The notes under the pieces were generated by a model. The model did not search any database, was not told the origin of the DNA, and worked only from the letters and a program-made list of their open reading frames with translations. The position numbers and the translations under genes are program-made. From Rothia mucilaginosa (GTDB lineage: Bacteria > Actinomycetota > Actinomycetes > Actinomycetales > Micrococcaceae): a stretch of 64,000 bases of DNA. Shown piece by piece: positions 10,501-18,977 of this stretch (within the stretch, counting starts at the first letter, position 1; every line of letters starts with the position of its first letter). Where the stretch lies: NCBI RefSeq assembly GCF_901875305.1, contig NZ_CABFLY010000004.1:124001-188000 (forward strand). The letters run 5' to 3'.

Positions 10501-11541
10501 GAAGTCGCCATCACCGTTGGGGTCGAGGGCGCGGTCAAGCGCCTCGATGACCACGTTGGTGCTGCCGCTGCATCCGAAGACGCGGAAGGCGTAGATTTGG
10601 GCGTCGGGGGCGACGCCGGGGCCGATCTTCATGGTTTTGAGCTGCTCTGCGGTGAGCTTGCTGTAGTCGCCGGTGAAGGTGGTGCCGTCTGCGTTCACGC
10701 CGTAGCCTGCCGCGGTGCCTGCCACGTGGGTGCCGTGGCCGCCGGTGGTGCAGTCGAGCGGGTTGCCGTCGGGGGTTGCGGTGTTGGTGCCGTCGTAGGC
10801 GTCACCGACGAGGTCGTAGCCGCCAGCAATCTTGGCGCGGTTGATGAGCCCGGAGTCTGCGGAGGGTAGCTCGGTGAGCTTGGATGCCTTCTGGTAGTCT
10901 TCGAGTTTGCCGCTGCCGCCGAAGTCGGTGTGGGTGTAGTCGATGCCGGAGTCGATGACGGCAATCTTCACGCCTTTGCCGGTGTACCCGCCGGTACCGG
11001 CGGGGTTGGTGGTGCTGGTCCAGGTGGCGAGGGAGCCTGCGTCAATGGCGGCACCCGCGTTCTGGCGGTACTTGGGCAGGATGGGTGAGATTTTCTCTAC
11101 GTCGGGGCGGTTGGCGAGTGCCTTGATGGCTTCGGCGTCACCGCGTACTGCTACGCCGCGTACTGCGTTGTGGGTGGTGTAGAGGACCTGCGCGCCGGAT
11201 TGGCTGCTGACCTGCTGTGCCTGGCTCTGCACCTGGGAGGCGATGGCCTGCACCTGCGAGCTGGTGTTGACGGGTGCCTGCGTGCCGGCGCGTACGCCTG
11301 CGGGCTGGGTCTGTTCAAAGGCGCCCTTACCCTTGAATCGCACGAAGGCGGTGACGGTGCCGCTGGCGTTCTTCATGCTGTCGCTGAGTACTTGCTTGAC
11401 GACGTCGGGGTCTTCGGCGGCATGGGCGGTGCCGCCGAGTGCGGCGAGGGGGCTCAGCGCCATGCTGAGGGTGAGTAGCCCGCTACCGATTCGGCGTCGA
11501 TGCGACCGGCCGCGGGGGTTGGGGGAGTCGGTGGTAGTCAC
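7516..11541 (-). CDS. Cell-surface subtilisin-like S8 protease with three C-terminal SLH repeats
   Basis: This 1341-residue paralogue of the gene at 3322 shares its architecture. The signal peptide covers about residues 1-42. An inhibitor-like propeptide lies at about 63-155. The triad is Asp197 (VIDSGIDYTH), His269 (GGHGTHVAG) and Ser632 (SGTSMAAPY), with Asn389 (SAGN) as oxyanion residue. A PA-type insert lies at about 445-575. Three SLH repeats fill roughly the last 190 residues, each carrying GY/GWPDGTYRP and an RDAMAAFFYR-type helix. The start is GTG at 11541, five bases after AAAGGAG. The three proteases are separate transcription units by hairpin evidence, yet closely similar, so they probably arose by tandem duplication and may differ in specificity or expression. 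Confidence 0.95.
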   Translation of the reverse strand: MTTTDSPNPRGRSHRRRIGSGLLTLSMALSPLAALGGTAHAAEDPDVVKQVLSDSMKNASGTVTAFVRFKGKGAFEQTQPAGVRAGTQAPVNTSSQVQAIASQVQSQAQQVSSQSGAQVLYTTHNAVRGVAVRGDAEAIKALANRPDVEKISPILPKYRQNAGAAIDAGSLATWTSTTNPAGTGGYTGKGVKIAVIDSGIDYTHTDFGGSGKLEDYQKASKLTELPSADSGLINRAKIAGGYDLVGDAYDGTNTATPDGNPLDCTTGGHGTHVAGTAAGYGVNADGTTFTGDYSKLTAEQLKTMKIGPGVAPDAQIYAFRVFGCSGSTNVVIEALDRALDPNGDGDFSDRVNVVNMSLGGEFSPLDDPEAYAVDALTRAGVLSVISAGNANDYSLRGDTYSNSGHPATAASAITVANAYGSTRAVDAAELTDPATGTTRKVRGDYSVSYPWAQAGTKEFTGEVTAIPESNRYACNPLSATEAAAVKGKWALIDWAEADGNLTCGSKVRFDNLQAAGAKGVLLAGHDEEPALGIAGNETLPGFRLAASAAKDLRAQITAAEAAGKPLTVRLGNDLKSSLRVDTGKLDQLNPMSARGFHGSYGYTKPDIAAPGSYITSAAVATGNGSVTFSGTSMAAPYVTGSAALVIQSHPTYTPAQVKSALVNTANHDVRTESGDVYAVDRVGAGRVDTLAAVQSKSLAYNAQNPNTTSVSFGVLEYAPDAGVQTLTREVTVENTDSAAHTYALSYAPSTNIPGVEYSFPESVTLAPGETKNFTLSVRIDPSKLEKTRDPAADVTQNATDYYTGVETVPAQYRQYIASASGRLILAEDNGQNLRVPIHVAPKPVSTMHAADRTLTFPQKPSNNKAQKADTSWRKTPVTLKGTEVNQGGYRSLLGAFEYGASVDRVAPTSLSVNSNVKANLQYVGASSDAPALKAAGGNADDGTLRFGISTWANWDVVSYENTFTVEIDTDGNNRADYKLVTDRAKGLDYPLVRLYGYKNGSLVELAYYPLNGAWGDVDTNMMDTNTLIMGAPLKDLGLTRANNPDIQYRVSATTQYEWGNVSETGWIKYRPFSPKLWFSGDSSAVPGLFPDAPGSSLTAHRSSDALPALGESGTPAKALLLHLHNGTGDLSGVNGATGDRAEVLNVKEHQDEYITPSRFTDVKSGDQFYTEISWLAQRGITTGYPDGTYRPLESVERGAMAAFFYRMAGSPQFTAPSTPSFSDVPTTHPFYKEIEWMKARGITTGWPDGTYRPNAPVNRDAMAAFFYRYAGSPHVDLPATSPFKDVPANSQFYREITWLASTGISTGWPDGTYRPVTPIARDAMAAFIYRYTDKVANQAGR

Positions 11542-11938
11542 GGTGCTCCTTTGCTTGGCTCCCGTGGTGTTTCTGGGAGGTGTTTGTGAATATGGTGCGG
11601 GCTATCCCGCAGGTTATACCTGAGGATGAGGCCTCAGATGTGAACCACAATACACCCTTAAGGGTTTGATAAGGGGATTTCCGGTTGTTTGTGACGCAAA
11701 ATTGGTCTTCATGACACATCGTGGACATTGAGAATCCTTCCAGGTCGGTGTGGGATGGTGAGAGAAGAACCGTCGGTGTCGAGGGGAGTCGGGGTCAGAC
11801 CGTGGAGCCCGCCTCTGGTGTTTGCGTTCTGGATCCGATGGATCCGCGTAATATGCGCGTGCTCAAAGAGCGTTCCACCTGTGCAAATATGCGGCAGGGA
11901 TATGAACTAAGTTAAGACCATTGTCGAAGGAGATAGCG
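11542..11938. promoter_or_regulatory. Divergent promoter region with two palindromes
   Basis: This 397-nt gap separates the leftward protease from a rightward membrane protein. It holds two small dyads: CTGAGG...CCTCAG (11618-11635) and the perfect 12-mer ACCCTTAAGGGT (11654-11665). Both are 75-125 nt upstream of the protease GTG, where a regulator of the protease could bind. I see no gene in the interval. Confidence 0.4.
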
Positions 11939-12649
11939 ATGACCAATCACGCTTCGCACCAGCCTCGAAATGAGCAGGAGTCCTACCAGCCCCTGTGGGA
12001 TGACTCCCTGCCCGTTCCGAGCTACATGAACATCTCCCTGGGGAACAGCGAGGCTCCGTCAGAAGCTTCCCCGCAGCAAGTCTCGGAGGGCGCCGCGTCA
12101 CCGGCCGCTAAAAGCGCGCTGGAGTGGGAGCCGGGAGTCTACTCTTACACCCCCACCCTCAAGGTGACGCCTACGCCAATCTTTGGCACGCCCGACCCCT
12201 CTCTCCAGCGGATGCACGTCCAGGATATTCCGGGGACCCGCCCCGCCCCCGAGAGTGCCATGGAGGGCCCCGGCGCCGCCACCAACCAGCGGCTACCGGA
12301 AGGAACGGTCGGCTATATTCACGAGATGGATGCGCTGTACCCCGGCGGCGCCCCCACCACCTGGAAAATAACCCGCGGTGCATGGCTCTTTTTGGCTGTT
12401 GTAGTCTTCTGCAACCCGCTGATTGACGCTTTGATTCTCTATCCCTTTGACAATCAGGTGGCCGGGTCACTCTTCTTTTTGGGGGTCATCCTGGCGCTGG
12501 GCACCTACGGTATTCTGGTGATTCTCTGGTTTGTCTTCATGATTATGGCCATCAGCAAGGTGTGCAAGAAATACTCCGAGGCGAGGGAGCAGCGCTGGAA
12601 CGCCGAGGAAGCTACCGCGTTCTGGTACTACCCCGTGTACATCGGATGA
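11939..12649 (+). CDS. Hypothetical membrane protein with long N-terminal cytoplasmic tail
   Basis: The product is 236 residues and I do not recognise its family. About 140 polar, proline-rich residues with no signal peptide come first. Two closely spaced hydrophobic helices follow, one around the AWLFLAVVVFCNPLIDALIL stretch and the other around GVILALGTYGILVILWFVF. The protein ends in a basic tail containing KVCKKYSEAREQRW. The ATG at 11939 is chosen because AAGGAG lies 7 nt upstream; an in-frame start six codons earlier has no ribosome site. The next gene is also a small membrane protein in the same direction, 174 nt on, but it probably has its own promoter. Confidence 0.7.
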   Translation: MTNHASHQPRNEQESYQPLWDDSLPVPSYMNISLGNSEAPSEASPQQVSEGAASPAAKSALEWEPGVYSYTPTLKVTPTPIFGTPDPSLQRMHVQDIPGTRPAPESAMEGPGAATNQRLPEGTVGYIHEMDALYPGGAPTTWKITRGAWLFLAVVVFCNPLIDALILYPFDNQVAGSLFFLGVILALGTYGILVILWFVFMIMAISKVCKKYSEAREQRWNAEEATAFWYYPVYIG

Positions 12650-12823
12650 CCCGGGCGAACCGTAAACCCGGCAGACCGTAATTTTTATCCGACATCTCAC
12701 CGAGGTTAATGCTCCATTTACTTTGCGCTGATAGGGTGGAGGCATCACGGGGGTACCGCGGGCGCTGAATGGGCACCCCGGCCCAACCGTATTTGCTCGT
12801 TGATTGAAGAAAGAACGAAGACA

Positions 12824-13318
12824 ATGTCGCAGTATCCCGACCAGTACAACCAACCCCAGCAGCCTCCCTATGGCCAGCAGGTACCGGGTTACCAGGCTGG
12901 TTTCCAGCAGAACTATTACCCTCAGGGTTCTTACAATCTTGCCCCTTCTTCAGCGGATGATAAGAACATGGCGATTCTGGCCCACCTGGCCTCGGCCATT
13001 CTCTCGTTGCTGTCTTTCTCGACTGTGAGCGTGATTGCTCCGCTCGTGATGTGGTTTATCTACAAGGACAAGCCCGGCTATAACTTCACGAAGGAATCTG
13101 CCCGCCGCGCGTTCAACTTCAACTTTTCTCTGTGGGTCATTAGTGCCGCCTCGTGGGTAGCTATTGTGCTGACCTTCGGTATCCTCGGCATCGTTCTGTG
13201 GGTGGTGCCCCTGGTGGTGACCATCCTGATGGTCGTCTTCCATTCGCTGGCCGCCATCGCGGCCGCTCATTGCAACCTGTATGAGTACCCGATGACCTTC
13301 ATCAAGGTCATCCGGTAA
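12824..13318 (+). CDS. DUF4870-family small membrane protein
   Basis: The product is 164 residues. The first 45 or so are a Gln/Pro/Tyr-rich low-complexity tail. The DUF4870 (Tic20-like) core follows: KNMAILAHLASAI, a helix, an FIYKDKPGYN loop, ESARRAFNFNFS and two further hydrophobic helices. The family is common in Gram-positive bacteria and has no firmly assigned function. The start is placed at ATG 12824, before the MSQYPDQ tail typical of the family; only a weak purine stretch (AAGAAAG/GAAG) precedes it. A strong hairpin follows the stop, so the gene is monocistronic. Confidence 0.85.
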   Translation: MSQYPDQYNQPQQPPYGQQVPGYQAGFQQNYYPQGSYNLAPSSADDKNMAILAHLASAILSLLSFSTVSVIAPLVMWFIYKDKPGYNFTKESARRAFNFNFSLWVISAASWVAIVLTFGILGIVLWVVPLVVTILMVVFHSLAAIAAAHCNLYEYPMTFIKVIR

Positions 13319-13356
13319 CCTGCGGCGGGTATCACCCGACCGCACCGCTTGCACGC

Positions 13357-13400
13357 GGCGCCCCCGCCTCAAACACTCAGGCGGGGGCGCCGTGCTGTTT
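13357..13400 (+). terminator. Intrinsic terminator after the DUF4870 gene
   Basis: A perfect 13-bp stem, GGCGCCCCCGCCT (13357-13369) with its complement at 13379-13391, encloses a 9-nt loop and is followed by GTGCTGTTT. Confidence 0.8.
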
Positions 13401-13567
13401 CCTGCACCGAGCCGATATTTAAGGCCTGGGCCGTGGGACTTAAAGGGAGCGGCACGGTATCATGGGAAGAGGTGTGCCTATTCACTCCACATTCACTCTA
13501 CGGATGATGGGACGCCGCCGCGCCGTGAAATCCGGTGCGTCTCTTCGAAGCTTTCAAGGAGCACAAA

Positions 13568-14860
13568 ATGTCAGCTGTCGTGATTGTGGGCGCCCAGTGG
13601 GGCGATGAGGGTAAGGGCAAGGCTACCGACCTGCTCGGCCCCCGCGTGGACTACGTGGTCAAGCCCAACGGCGGTAACAACGCCGGTCACACCGTGGTGG
13701 TGAACGGCCAGAAGTTTGAGCTGAAGCTGCTGCCCGCCGGTATTCTGAGCGATAACGCCGTTCCCGTGATCGGTAACGGCGTGGTCGTGAACCCCGAGGC
13801 ACTCTTCGCAGAGATTGAAGGCCTTGAGGCTCGCGGCGCTGACACTTCCCGCCTGAAGATTTCCGCTAATGCGCACCTGGTCGCGCCCTACCACCAGACC
13901 ATGGATAAGGTGACTGAGCGCTTCCTCGGCAAACGCGCTATCGGCACCACCGGCCGCGGTATCGGCCCCGCCTACATGGATAAGGTTGGCCGCCTCGGCG
14001 TGCGTGTTCAGGACATTCTGGATGAGTCGATTCTGCGCCAGAAGGTTGAGGGTGCGCTACGCCAGAAGAACCAGCTGCTGGTGAAGGTGTACAACCGCCG
14101 CCACGTTGAGGTTGAGGAAATCGTCGAGTACTTCATGTCCTACGCTGAGCGTCTGAAGCCGATGATTGTGGACACCACCCAGCTGCTGAACAAGGCACTG
14201 GATGAGGGCAAGACCCTGCTGATGGAGGGCGGCCAGGCAACCTTCCTGGATGTTGACCACGGCACCTACCCGTTTGTGACTTCCTCGAACCCGACCGCTG
14301 GCGGCGCCTGCGTGGGTTCGGGTGTGGGCCCGACCCGCATCACCCGTGTGATTGGTATTCAGAAGGCGTACACCACCCGCGTGGGTGCTGGCCCGTTCCC
14401 GACCGAGCTGTTTGATGAGATGGGCGACTACCTGCGCACCACTGGTGGCGAGTTTGGTGTGAACACCGGTCGTCCGCGTCGTTGCGGCTGGTACGATTCC
14501 GTGCTGGCACGCCAGGCTGTGCGCATTAACGGTTTCACTGACCTGTTCATCACTAAGCTGGATGTGCTGACCGGCCTGGAGAAGATTCCGGTTTGTGTGG
14601 CTTATGACGTGGATGGTGTGCGTCACGACGAGATGCCGATGACTCAGACTGAGTTCCACCACGCTAAGCCGATTTTCGAGTATTTTGACGGCTGGACTGA
14701 GAACATTTCGGATGCGAAGAGCTTGGATGAGCTGCCTGAGAATGCTCGTAAGTATGTGCTGAAGCTGGAGGAGCTTTCCGGCTGCCGTATTTCCGCGATT
14801 GGTGTGGGCCCGGACCGCGACCAGACCATCGTGGTACGTGACCTCATCAACGAAGACTAA
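13568..14860 (+). CDS. purA: Adenylosuccinate synthetase
   Basis: PurA joins IMP and aspartate using GTP, the first step from IMP to AMP, in the cytosol. The 430-residue length is normal. The N-terminal GTP/IMP signature GDEGKGK is at residues 12-18 with catalytic Asp13, and His41 sits in the NNAGH motif. [11 protein letters not shown] and the later [19 protein letters not shown] stretch are also present. The ATG at 13568 follows AAGGAG at 7 nt; the open frame extends 11 codons further without a ribosome site. It is flanked by terminators on both sides, so it is a single-gene unit. No other purine biosynthesis gene lies nearby, although two purine-type permeases lie about 40 kb away. Confidence 0.98.
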   Translation: MSAVVIVGAQWGDEGKGKATDLLGPRVDYVVKPNGGNNAGHTVVVNGQKFELKLLPAGILSDNAVPVIGNGVVVNPEALFAEIEGLEARGADTSRLKISANAHLVAPYHQTMDKVTERFLGKRAIGTTGRGIGPAYMDKVGRLGVRVQDILDESILRQKVEGALRQKNQLLVKVYNRRHVEVEEIVEYFMSYAERLKPMIVDTTQLLNKALDEGKTLLMEGGQATFLDVDHGTYPFVTSSNPTAGGACVGSGVGPTRITRVIGIQKAYTTRVGAGPFPTELFDEMGDYLRTTGGEFGVNTGRPRRCGWYDSVLARQAVRINGFTDLFITKLDVLTGLEKIPVCVAYDVDGVRHDEMPMTQTEFHHAKPIFEYFDGWTENISDAKSLDELPENARKYVLKLEELSGCRISAIGVGPDRDQTIVVRDLINED

Positions 14861-14870
14861 AGGCTGATGC

Positions 14871-14917
14871 AAAGGACCCCTGACGAGGCTTGATTGCCTC
14901 CTCAGGGGTCCTTTTAT
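14871..14917 (+). terminator. Intrinsic terminator of purA
   Basis: AAAGGACCCCTGA (14871-14883) pairs with TCAGGGGTCCTTT (14902-14914). An inner CGAGGC/GCCTC helix adds to the stem, and TTATT follows. Confidence 0.85.
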
Positions 14918-15232
14918 TCCTGACGACTTGTAATATATTGTCTTATTTTGAGTGCTCTTCTGAATTAACGTCATTCTAATGTTGATATATGCTTAGGGTG
15001 ATTTATAGACTTTCTTGGATCGCAGGTTAAATGATTGACAAACATAAGATTTATGTTTAAATGAATAAATTCAAAAAATCTGAATATGTAAGATATTTAT
15101 TCCATGTGAGTGGTAGGGTTAAATCATCCAAGATATATACCAGATGGGTATCACGGTAATTGAATGTTCTGTGCATAGTTTTATGCACTGTATGCATTTT
15201 AATATTTTCACTCAACACGATTGGAGACAGTG
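14918..15232. other. AT-rich intergenic stretch upstream of the beta-helix gene
   Basis: About 315 nt with markedly lower GC than the neighbourhood and no supported gene. It contains several TGCAT/ATGCA dyads around 15174-15200 (GTGCATAG...TATGCAC). These could be operator or hairpin sequence for the gene starting at 15233. The composition shift starts directly after the purA terminator. Confidence 0.45.
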
Positions 15233-16834
15233 ATGTCTGCATTATCGCGCCGCTCAATGATTGCCGGTGCAGCTTTGTCGGTTCCGCTAGCCTCAACAAT
15301 GGTATACGCCGATGCGCATGCTGATGAAGTTCAAGGTGGAATTACTCCGCAAAATCGCACGAAAAACTACATTAATCTCCTGAGCTATCCGCAGGTGAAA
15401 GCTGATGGGTCTCAAGATTGTACTCAGGCCATTAACGATGCAGTAAAGACTTTGGCTTCAGCTGGAGGTGGAGCCCTGGAAATTCCTGCTGGAAAGTATA
15501 GGGTCAGTGCCCCTTTTATTCAGCTGCTCGACCGAGTGGAAATCTTTGGGCATGGTAAGGCCACGCAGATTATTGCTCATCCTGGCGGTGGTCTAGTGCA
15601 GAAGGACGCGGATGAAGCAGAGTGCGTTGGCGTTTTCCATATTGGGTCTTACCTTGTTGCTGGACCGGAAAAACCAAAGCCAGGCGATAAGGGGGCTAAT
15701 CAGTGGTTTTCTGAGGCACCTATGCGTTTTGGGGTGCGTGATTTAGTTATTCGTACGAATGCTGATAATGTTCCCCTAAATCGAGATGACCCTTATAGTC
15801 GTGCTCGGCATACCCCCGTTATGAAAGGTGTTGCGGGAGTTATTTTGCATACATACTATGCAAATAGAAACTATCGACCTGAGCCTGAAGCAGTTGCGAC
15901 ACTAGAGAACCTTGAAATCTGGGATGCAGATATGGGGGTTGCTATTTTGGGTCTCCATGATCGTGCTATGAAGGTCCATGACATTCGTGTGCGTATGACA
16001 TGGAGGCAAGGATTCCTTGTGGGTAAACCTATTGGCCATAAGGCAATCAATGTAGAAGGTGTCGGTGCAGCTGATAATAAGTTCAGTATGTTGGATGTAT
16101 CCGACGCAAATAATTGCGGCAGGAATTATGCCGGCATTGAGGTTTACGCTTCGCAGTGTAAATTTTCGCAGTCAACGAGCTGGTATAACCACCGGTATTC
16201 GTCTGGGGAATCGCTATATTGGCCGCGTGAAGATGGGAAGCCACATTATGCATATGCAGGTAAGGCTGGTGCAGGATGGTATGTTGCGGCAAGCCGTAAT
16301 ATGTTCATCGGATGCACTGCCCAAGAAAATGGAGGTCATGGCTGGGTAAGTGATTTTGAGCGTAATATCTTCGACAGTTGCATTGGCGAATCATCCAGCT
16401 ACTTCGATACAGCGCATGGCAAAGCGCAAAATAATCAAGCAGCCAATTGGTACATTAGCAATTGGTCGCATGAATGTAAGTTCATCGCTCCACGTTCTGA
16501 TAATCCGCATAAGGTAGGTGACGGCGCTATAGGAGAGGAAAGAAACGTACGCGCTGCACGGTGGGGCTTTTACTTTGAAAGTAACTGCAGAGATATTGTA
16601 GTGGTTGGTGGTGATGTCTATGACGAGCATCGTAAGAAGCATCCTGAGAATTACTCATGGAAAGTTCACTTTGGCCCGTGGCGTGCAGGATACATGGATA
16701 TCACCATTAATGAATTCATCATGCGATACGGAATGCATGACATTGAAGAAGAATCCAAGAAAAACCGGAAATATTTTGATAGAAATTCTAATTACAGTCG
16801 CAGTATTTATGAATCTAATTCCGTTGAATTTTAA
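15233..16834 (+). CDS. Tat-exported right-handed beta-helix (pectate-lyase-like) protein
   Basis: The product is 533 residues. A twin-arginine-type leader (SRRSMIAGAALS, residues 5-16) ends near the ADAHA at about 30. The mature start contains YINLLSYPQVKADG, DCTQAINDAV and ALEIPAGKYRV. This is the usual opening of Pectate_lyase_3 (PF12708) proteins and phage-type tail-spike depolymerases: a short beta hairpin, then a parallel beta-helix. I do not see a diagnostic catalytic motif for pectate lyase or polygalacturonase, so a polysaccharide-binding or -cleaving role is inference. The start is ATG 15233 with GGAG 8 nt upstream. GC and codon use are far lower than in purA or corA, suggesting acquisition by transfer. 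A shared terminator separates it from the SLH-like gene. Confidence 0.75.
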   Translation: MSALSRRSMIAGAALSVPLASTMVYADAHADEVQGGITPQNRTKNYINLLSYPQVKADGSQDCTQAINDAVKTLASAGGGALEIPAGKYRVSAPFIQLLDRVEIFGHGKATQIIAHPGGGLVQKDADEAECVGVFHIGSYLVAGPEKPKPGDKGANQWFSEAPMRFGVRDLVIRTNADNVPLNRDDPYSRARHTPVMKGVAGVILHTYYANRNYRPEPEAVATLENLEIWDADMGVAILGLHDRAMKVHDIRVRMTWRQGFLVGKPIGHKAINVEGVGAADNKFSMLDVSDANNCGRNYAGIEVYASQCKFSQSTSWYNHRYSSGESLYWPREDGKPHYAYAGKAGAGWYVAASRNMFIGCTAQENGGHGWVSDFERNIFDSCIGESSSYFDTAHGKAQNNQAANWYISNWSHECKFIAPRSDNPHKVGDGAIGEERNVRAARWGFYFESNCRDIVVVGGDVYDEHRKKHPENYSWKVHFGPWRAGYMDITINEFIMRYGMHDIEEESKKNRKYFDRNSNYSRSIYESNSVEF

Positions 16835-16844
16835 ATAAATATTT

Positions 16845-16882
16845 GGGGCTCTATATCAATTCCAGTATTGATATAGAGCCCC
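16845..16882. terminator. Bidirectional terminator between convergent genes
   Basis: A perfect 16-bp stem, starting GGGGCTCTATATCAAT (16845-16860) with its complement at 16867-16882, has a 6-nt loop. AT-rich tracts flank both sides. It can stop both the beta-helix gene and the leftward SLH-like gene. Confidence 0.9.
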
Positions 16883-16888
16883 AATATT

Positions 16889-17593
16889 CTAGTAAATTCC
16901 ATTCAAGTCCAAATGGTATAAGGTATATAGGATACTCGAGAAAGTTACTTCATCTTCGGTGTTATAACCACAGCTCATGTCTGGTGAACCATACCAGCTA
17001 CGTGCCTTGTGCATGTCGCTATTTTCTTTAACACAATGTGCGTATTCTTCAGGGATGGGGGTAAGGTTGACCGTCGGCTTACCGTGCATCCGATAAAGGA
17101 AAATGAGCGCAGTATCAGTGTAGGCGATGTCGTTGTAATGGAACTTTCCGTCTCCCCATCCGCTACTGATGCCTTCACGAGTAGCCCAGATAGCAATAGG
17201 GTAGTGCGGGTCATTGGCTGAAATATCACTGTACGGCGACGTAGCAGGAAGGTCCTTAATCACGGGCCTGCCCTTCAAATGGTACAGAAACTCAAGAAGC
17301 TGCCCACGAGTCATCGCCGGCTGGGGAGCATTCTTATTCTTCTGAAGATAAAGACGGCGACCGTGAGTAATAAGTCCGGTACATTCCGCCCAAGCAATCA
17401 CCTTATCCTGATAATCACCCGGGGTATTGTACTCAGACTCATTAATGCAGGTAACTTCCAGTTCATCACCCGGAAAAGGAGAAAAAGTCTTAGGGTGCAA
17501 TTGTGCCGCAGAAGCAGGCACCGCCGCAGACAACAGAAGAGAAGCAGCGGCAAAAGTACACGCCGCACCCTTCACAAACGGTTTCAACAGCAT
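16889..17593 (-). CDS. Small secreted SLH-like protein
   Basis: The product is 234 residues. A clear signal peptide (residues 1-29, ending VPASAA-Q) comes first. The mature part has degenerate SLH-like units: one around YSDISANDPHYPIAIWATREGISSGWGDGKFHYND is the best match, and flanking segments fit partially. The third unit is badly degraded. Four cysteines could form disulfides. ATG 17593 follows GAGGAG by 7 nt. Unlike the big proteases it has no enzyme domain, so it may be a wall-bound spacer or a decaying relative of the SLH region. It converges with the beta-helix gene, and both are low in GC compared with their neighbours. Confidence 0.75.
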   Translation of the reverse strand: MLLKPFVKGAACTFAAASLLLSAAVPASAAQLHPKTFSPFPGDELEVTCINESEYNTPGDYQDKVIAWAECTGLITHGRRLYLQKNKNAPQPAMTRGQLLEFLYHLKGRPVIKDLPATSPYSDISANDPHYPIAIWATREGISSGWGDGKFHYNDIAYTDTALIFLYRMHGKPTVNLTPIPEEYAHCVKENSDMHKARSWYGSPDMSCGYNTEDEVTFSSILYTLYHLDLNGIY

Positions 17594-17877
17594 CGTTGAC
17601 TCCTCAAAAGAAAATAGTGGTTGGTTCTAAGACAATCCCAGTCTTATTAACTAGAAGTTTAGTCTTTCTTGGTCCTCAAGGGAAGGTTGAAACTCTATCA
17701 TCTCGCGCATCGTTCACAGAAAATCGACGACTCACGACAACACGCCCGCCCCGCCGCCCCTGAGGTGCCACCCCTTGAGCCGCCATCCCTGAGTCACCGC
17801 ATGACCGGGTGAGTTGTATCCCGTATGCTGGGTAAGGGCCACAAAAGTGGTGTTAGCGCGTTCAGAGGAGGAAGACG

Positions 17878-18915
17878 ATGTCCTATATCACCGGAGCTAT
17901 CTACCCGAGCTCAGATCGCATCCAGCTGGGTGCCACCGAAGAAGAAACCCTCAACGCCTACGCCGACAAGCACACCGCGGTCGTCCTCACCTACGCCAAC
18001 CCGAGCGTGCACGAACTACACGAGCTACAACACGCCTTCAACCTGCACGAACTCGCCGTGGAAGACGCCACCCGTGGCCACCAGCGCGCCAAGCTCGAAC
18101 GCTACGGAGACTCCCTCTTCGCAGTCATCCGCCCCGCTGTCTACCTCGACAAAGAAGAAGAAGTGCGCCTGAGCGAGATACACCTCTTCGTAGGCCCCCG
18201 CTACATCCTCGTGCTCGTCAAAGACGCCCAGCGTAGCGACCGCAAAATCGGCGAGCAATACAACCTGCTCTTCGGCACCCCGGACGCCTCACCGGCCCGC
18301 CTGCTACACCGCATCCTCGATAACACCGTCGACGGGTACGCCCCCGTGCTCGACGGACTCGAAAACGACAACGACGAAATTGAAGACATCCTGTTCTCCA
18401 CCCACGACCGCCAAGACGCCAACCCCCTGGCGCAGCGCATCTACGAGCTACTCAACCAGGTGATTGACTTTCAGCGAGCCTGTCGACCCCTCGAACCGAT
18501 GATGGGTCGCATCATTGAAGGCCTACGCACCGGCGCGCTCGACCCGTCCCCCTACCCGGGCGCAAGCCAAGGCGAAGTCGAAGACGAAGTTGTGGAACTT
18601 GCCCGCCAGTTCCGTAATGTGCTCGACCACGTGGTCCACACGAAGGAACGTTTGGAGGACCTCCGCACCTCCCTCGAAAACGCCCTGCGCGTACACGACA
18701 CCCTGCTCGGACAGCAACAGAACGACGACACCAAACGAATCTCCGCCTACGCGGCACTCCTCATGGTGCCCACCATCGTCGGCTCGGTGTACGGTATGAA
18801 CTTTGAGGTTATGCCCGAACTCAAATGGGAATTCGGCTACCCCGCAGCCCTGCTGCTGATGCTGGTCTCCTGTCTGCTCCTCTACTGGTTCTTCAAGAAA
18901 AACAAGTGGCTCTGA
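17878..18915 (+). CDS. corA: CorA-family divalent metal ion transporter
   Basis: The product is 345 residues, the usual CorA size. A long cytoplasmic alpha/beta N-domain with acidic patches is followed by a long helical stalk (about residues 220-290). The first pore helix ends in the diagnostic YGMN motif (about 304-307), followed by a second helix (PAALLLMLVSCLLLYWFF) and a basic KKNKWL tail. CorA pentamers admit Mg2+ (also Co2+ and Ni2+) across the plasma membrane. The ATG follows GAGGAGG. The next gene is convergent with a 63-nt gap. Confidence 0.93.
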   Translation: MSYITGAIYPSSDRIQLGATEEETLNAYADKHTAVVLTYANPSVHELHELQHAFNLHELAVEDATRGHQRAKLERYGDSLFAVIRPAVYLDKEEEVRLSEIHLFVGPRYILVLVKDAQRSDRKIGEQYNLLFGTPDASPARLLHRILDNTVDGYAPVLDGLENDNDEIEDILFSTHDRQDANPLAQRIYELLNQVIDFQRACRPLEPMMGRIIEGLRTGALDPSPYPGASQGEVEDEVVELARQFRNVLDHVVHTKERLEDLRTSLENALRVHDTLLGQQQNDDTKRISAYAALLMVPTIVGSVYGMNFEVMPELKWEFGYPAALLLMLVSCLLLYWFFKKNKWL

Positions 18916-18977
18916 CTGGCCCTAAACGCTATCGGCTGGGCCTTGACGCGTATGCCGCGAAGGCGCACACACAAGCC

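Noticed and set aside
11721-11915. Short plus-strand frames upstream of the membrane protein at 11939
   Set aside because: No ribosome site, no recognisable sequence, and two overlapping frames of similar length; this is promoter region.
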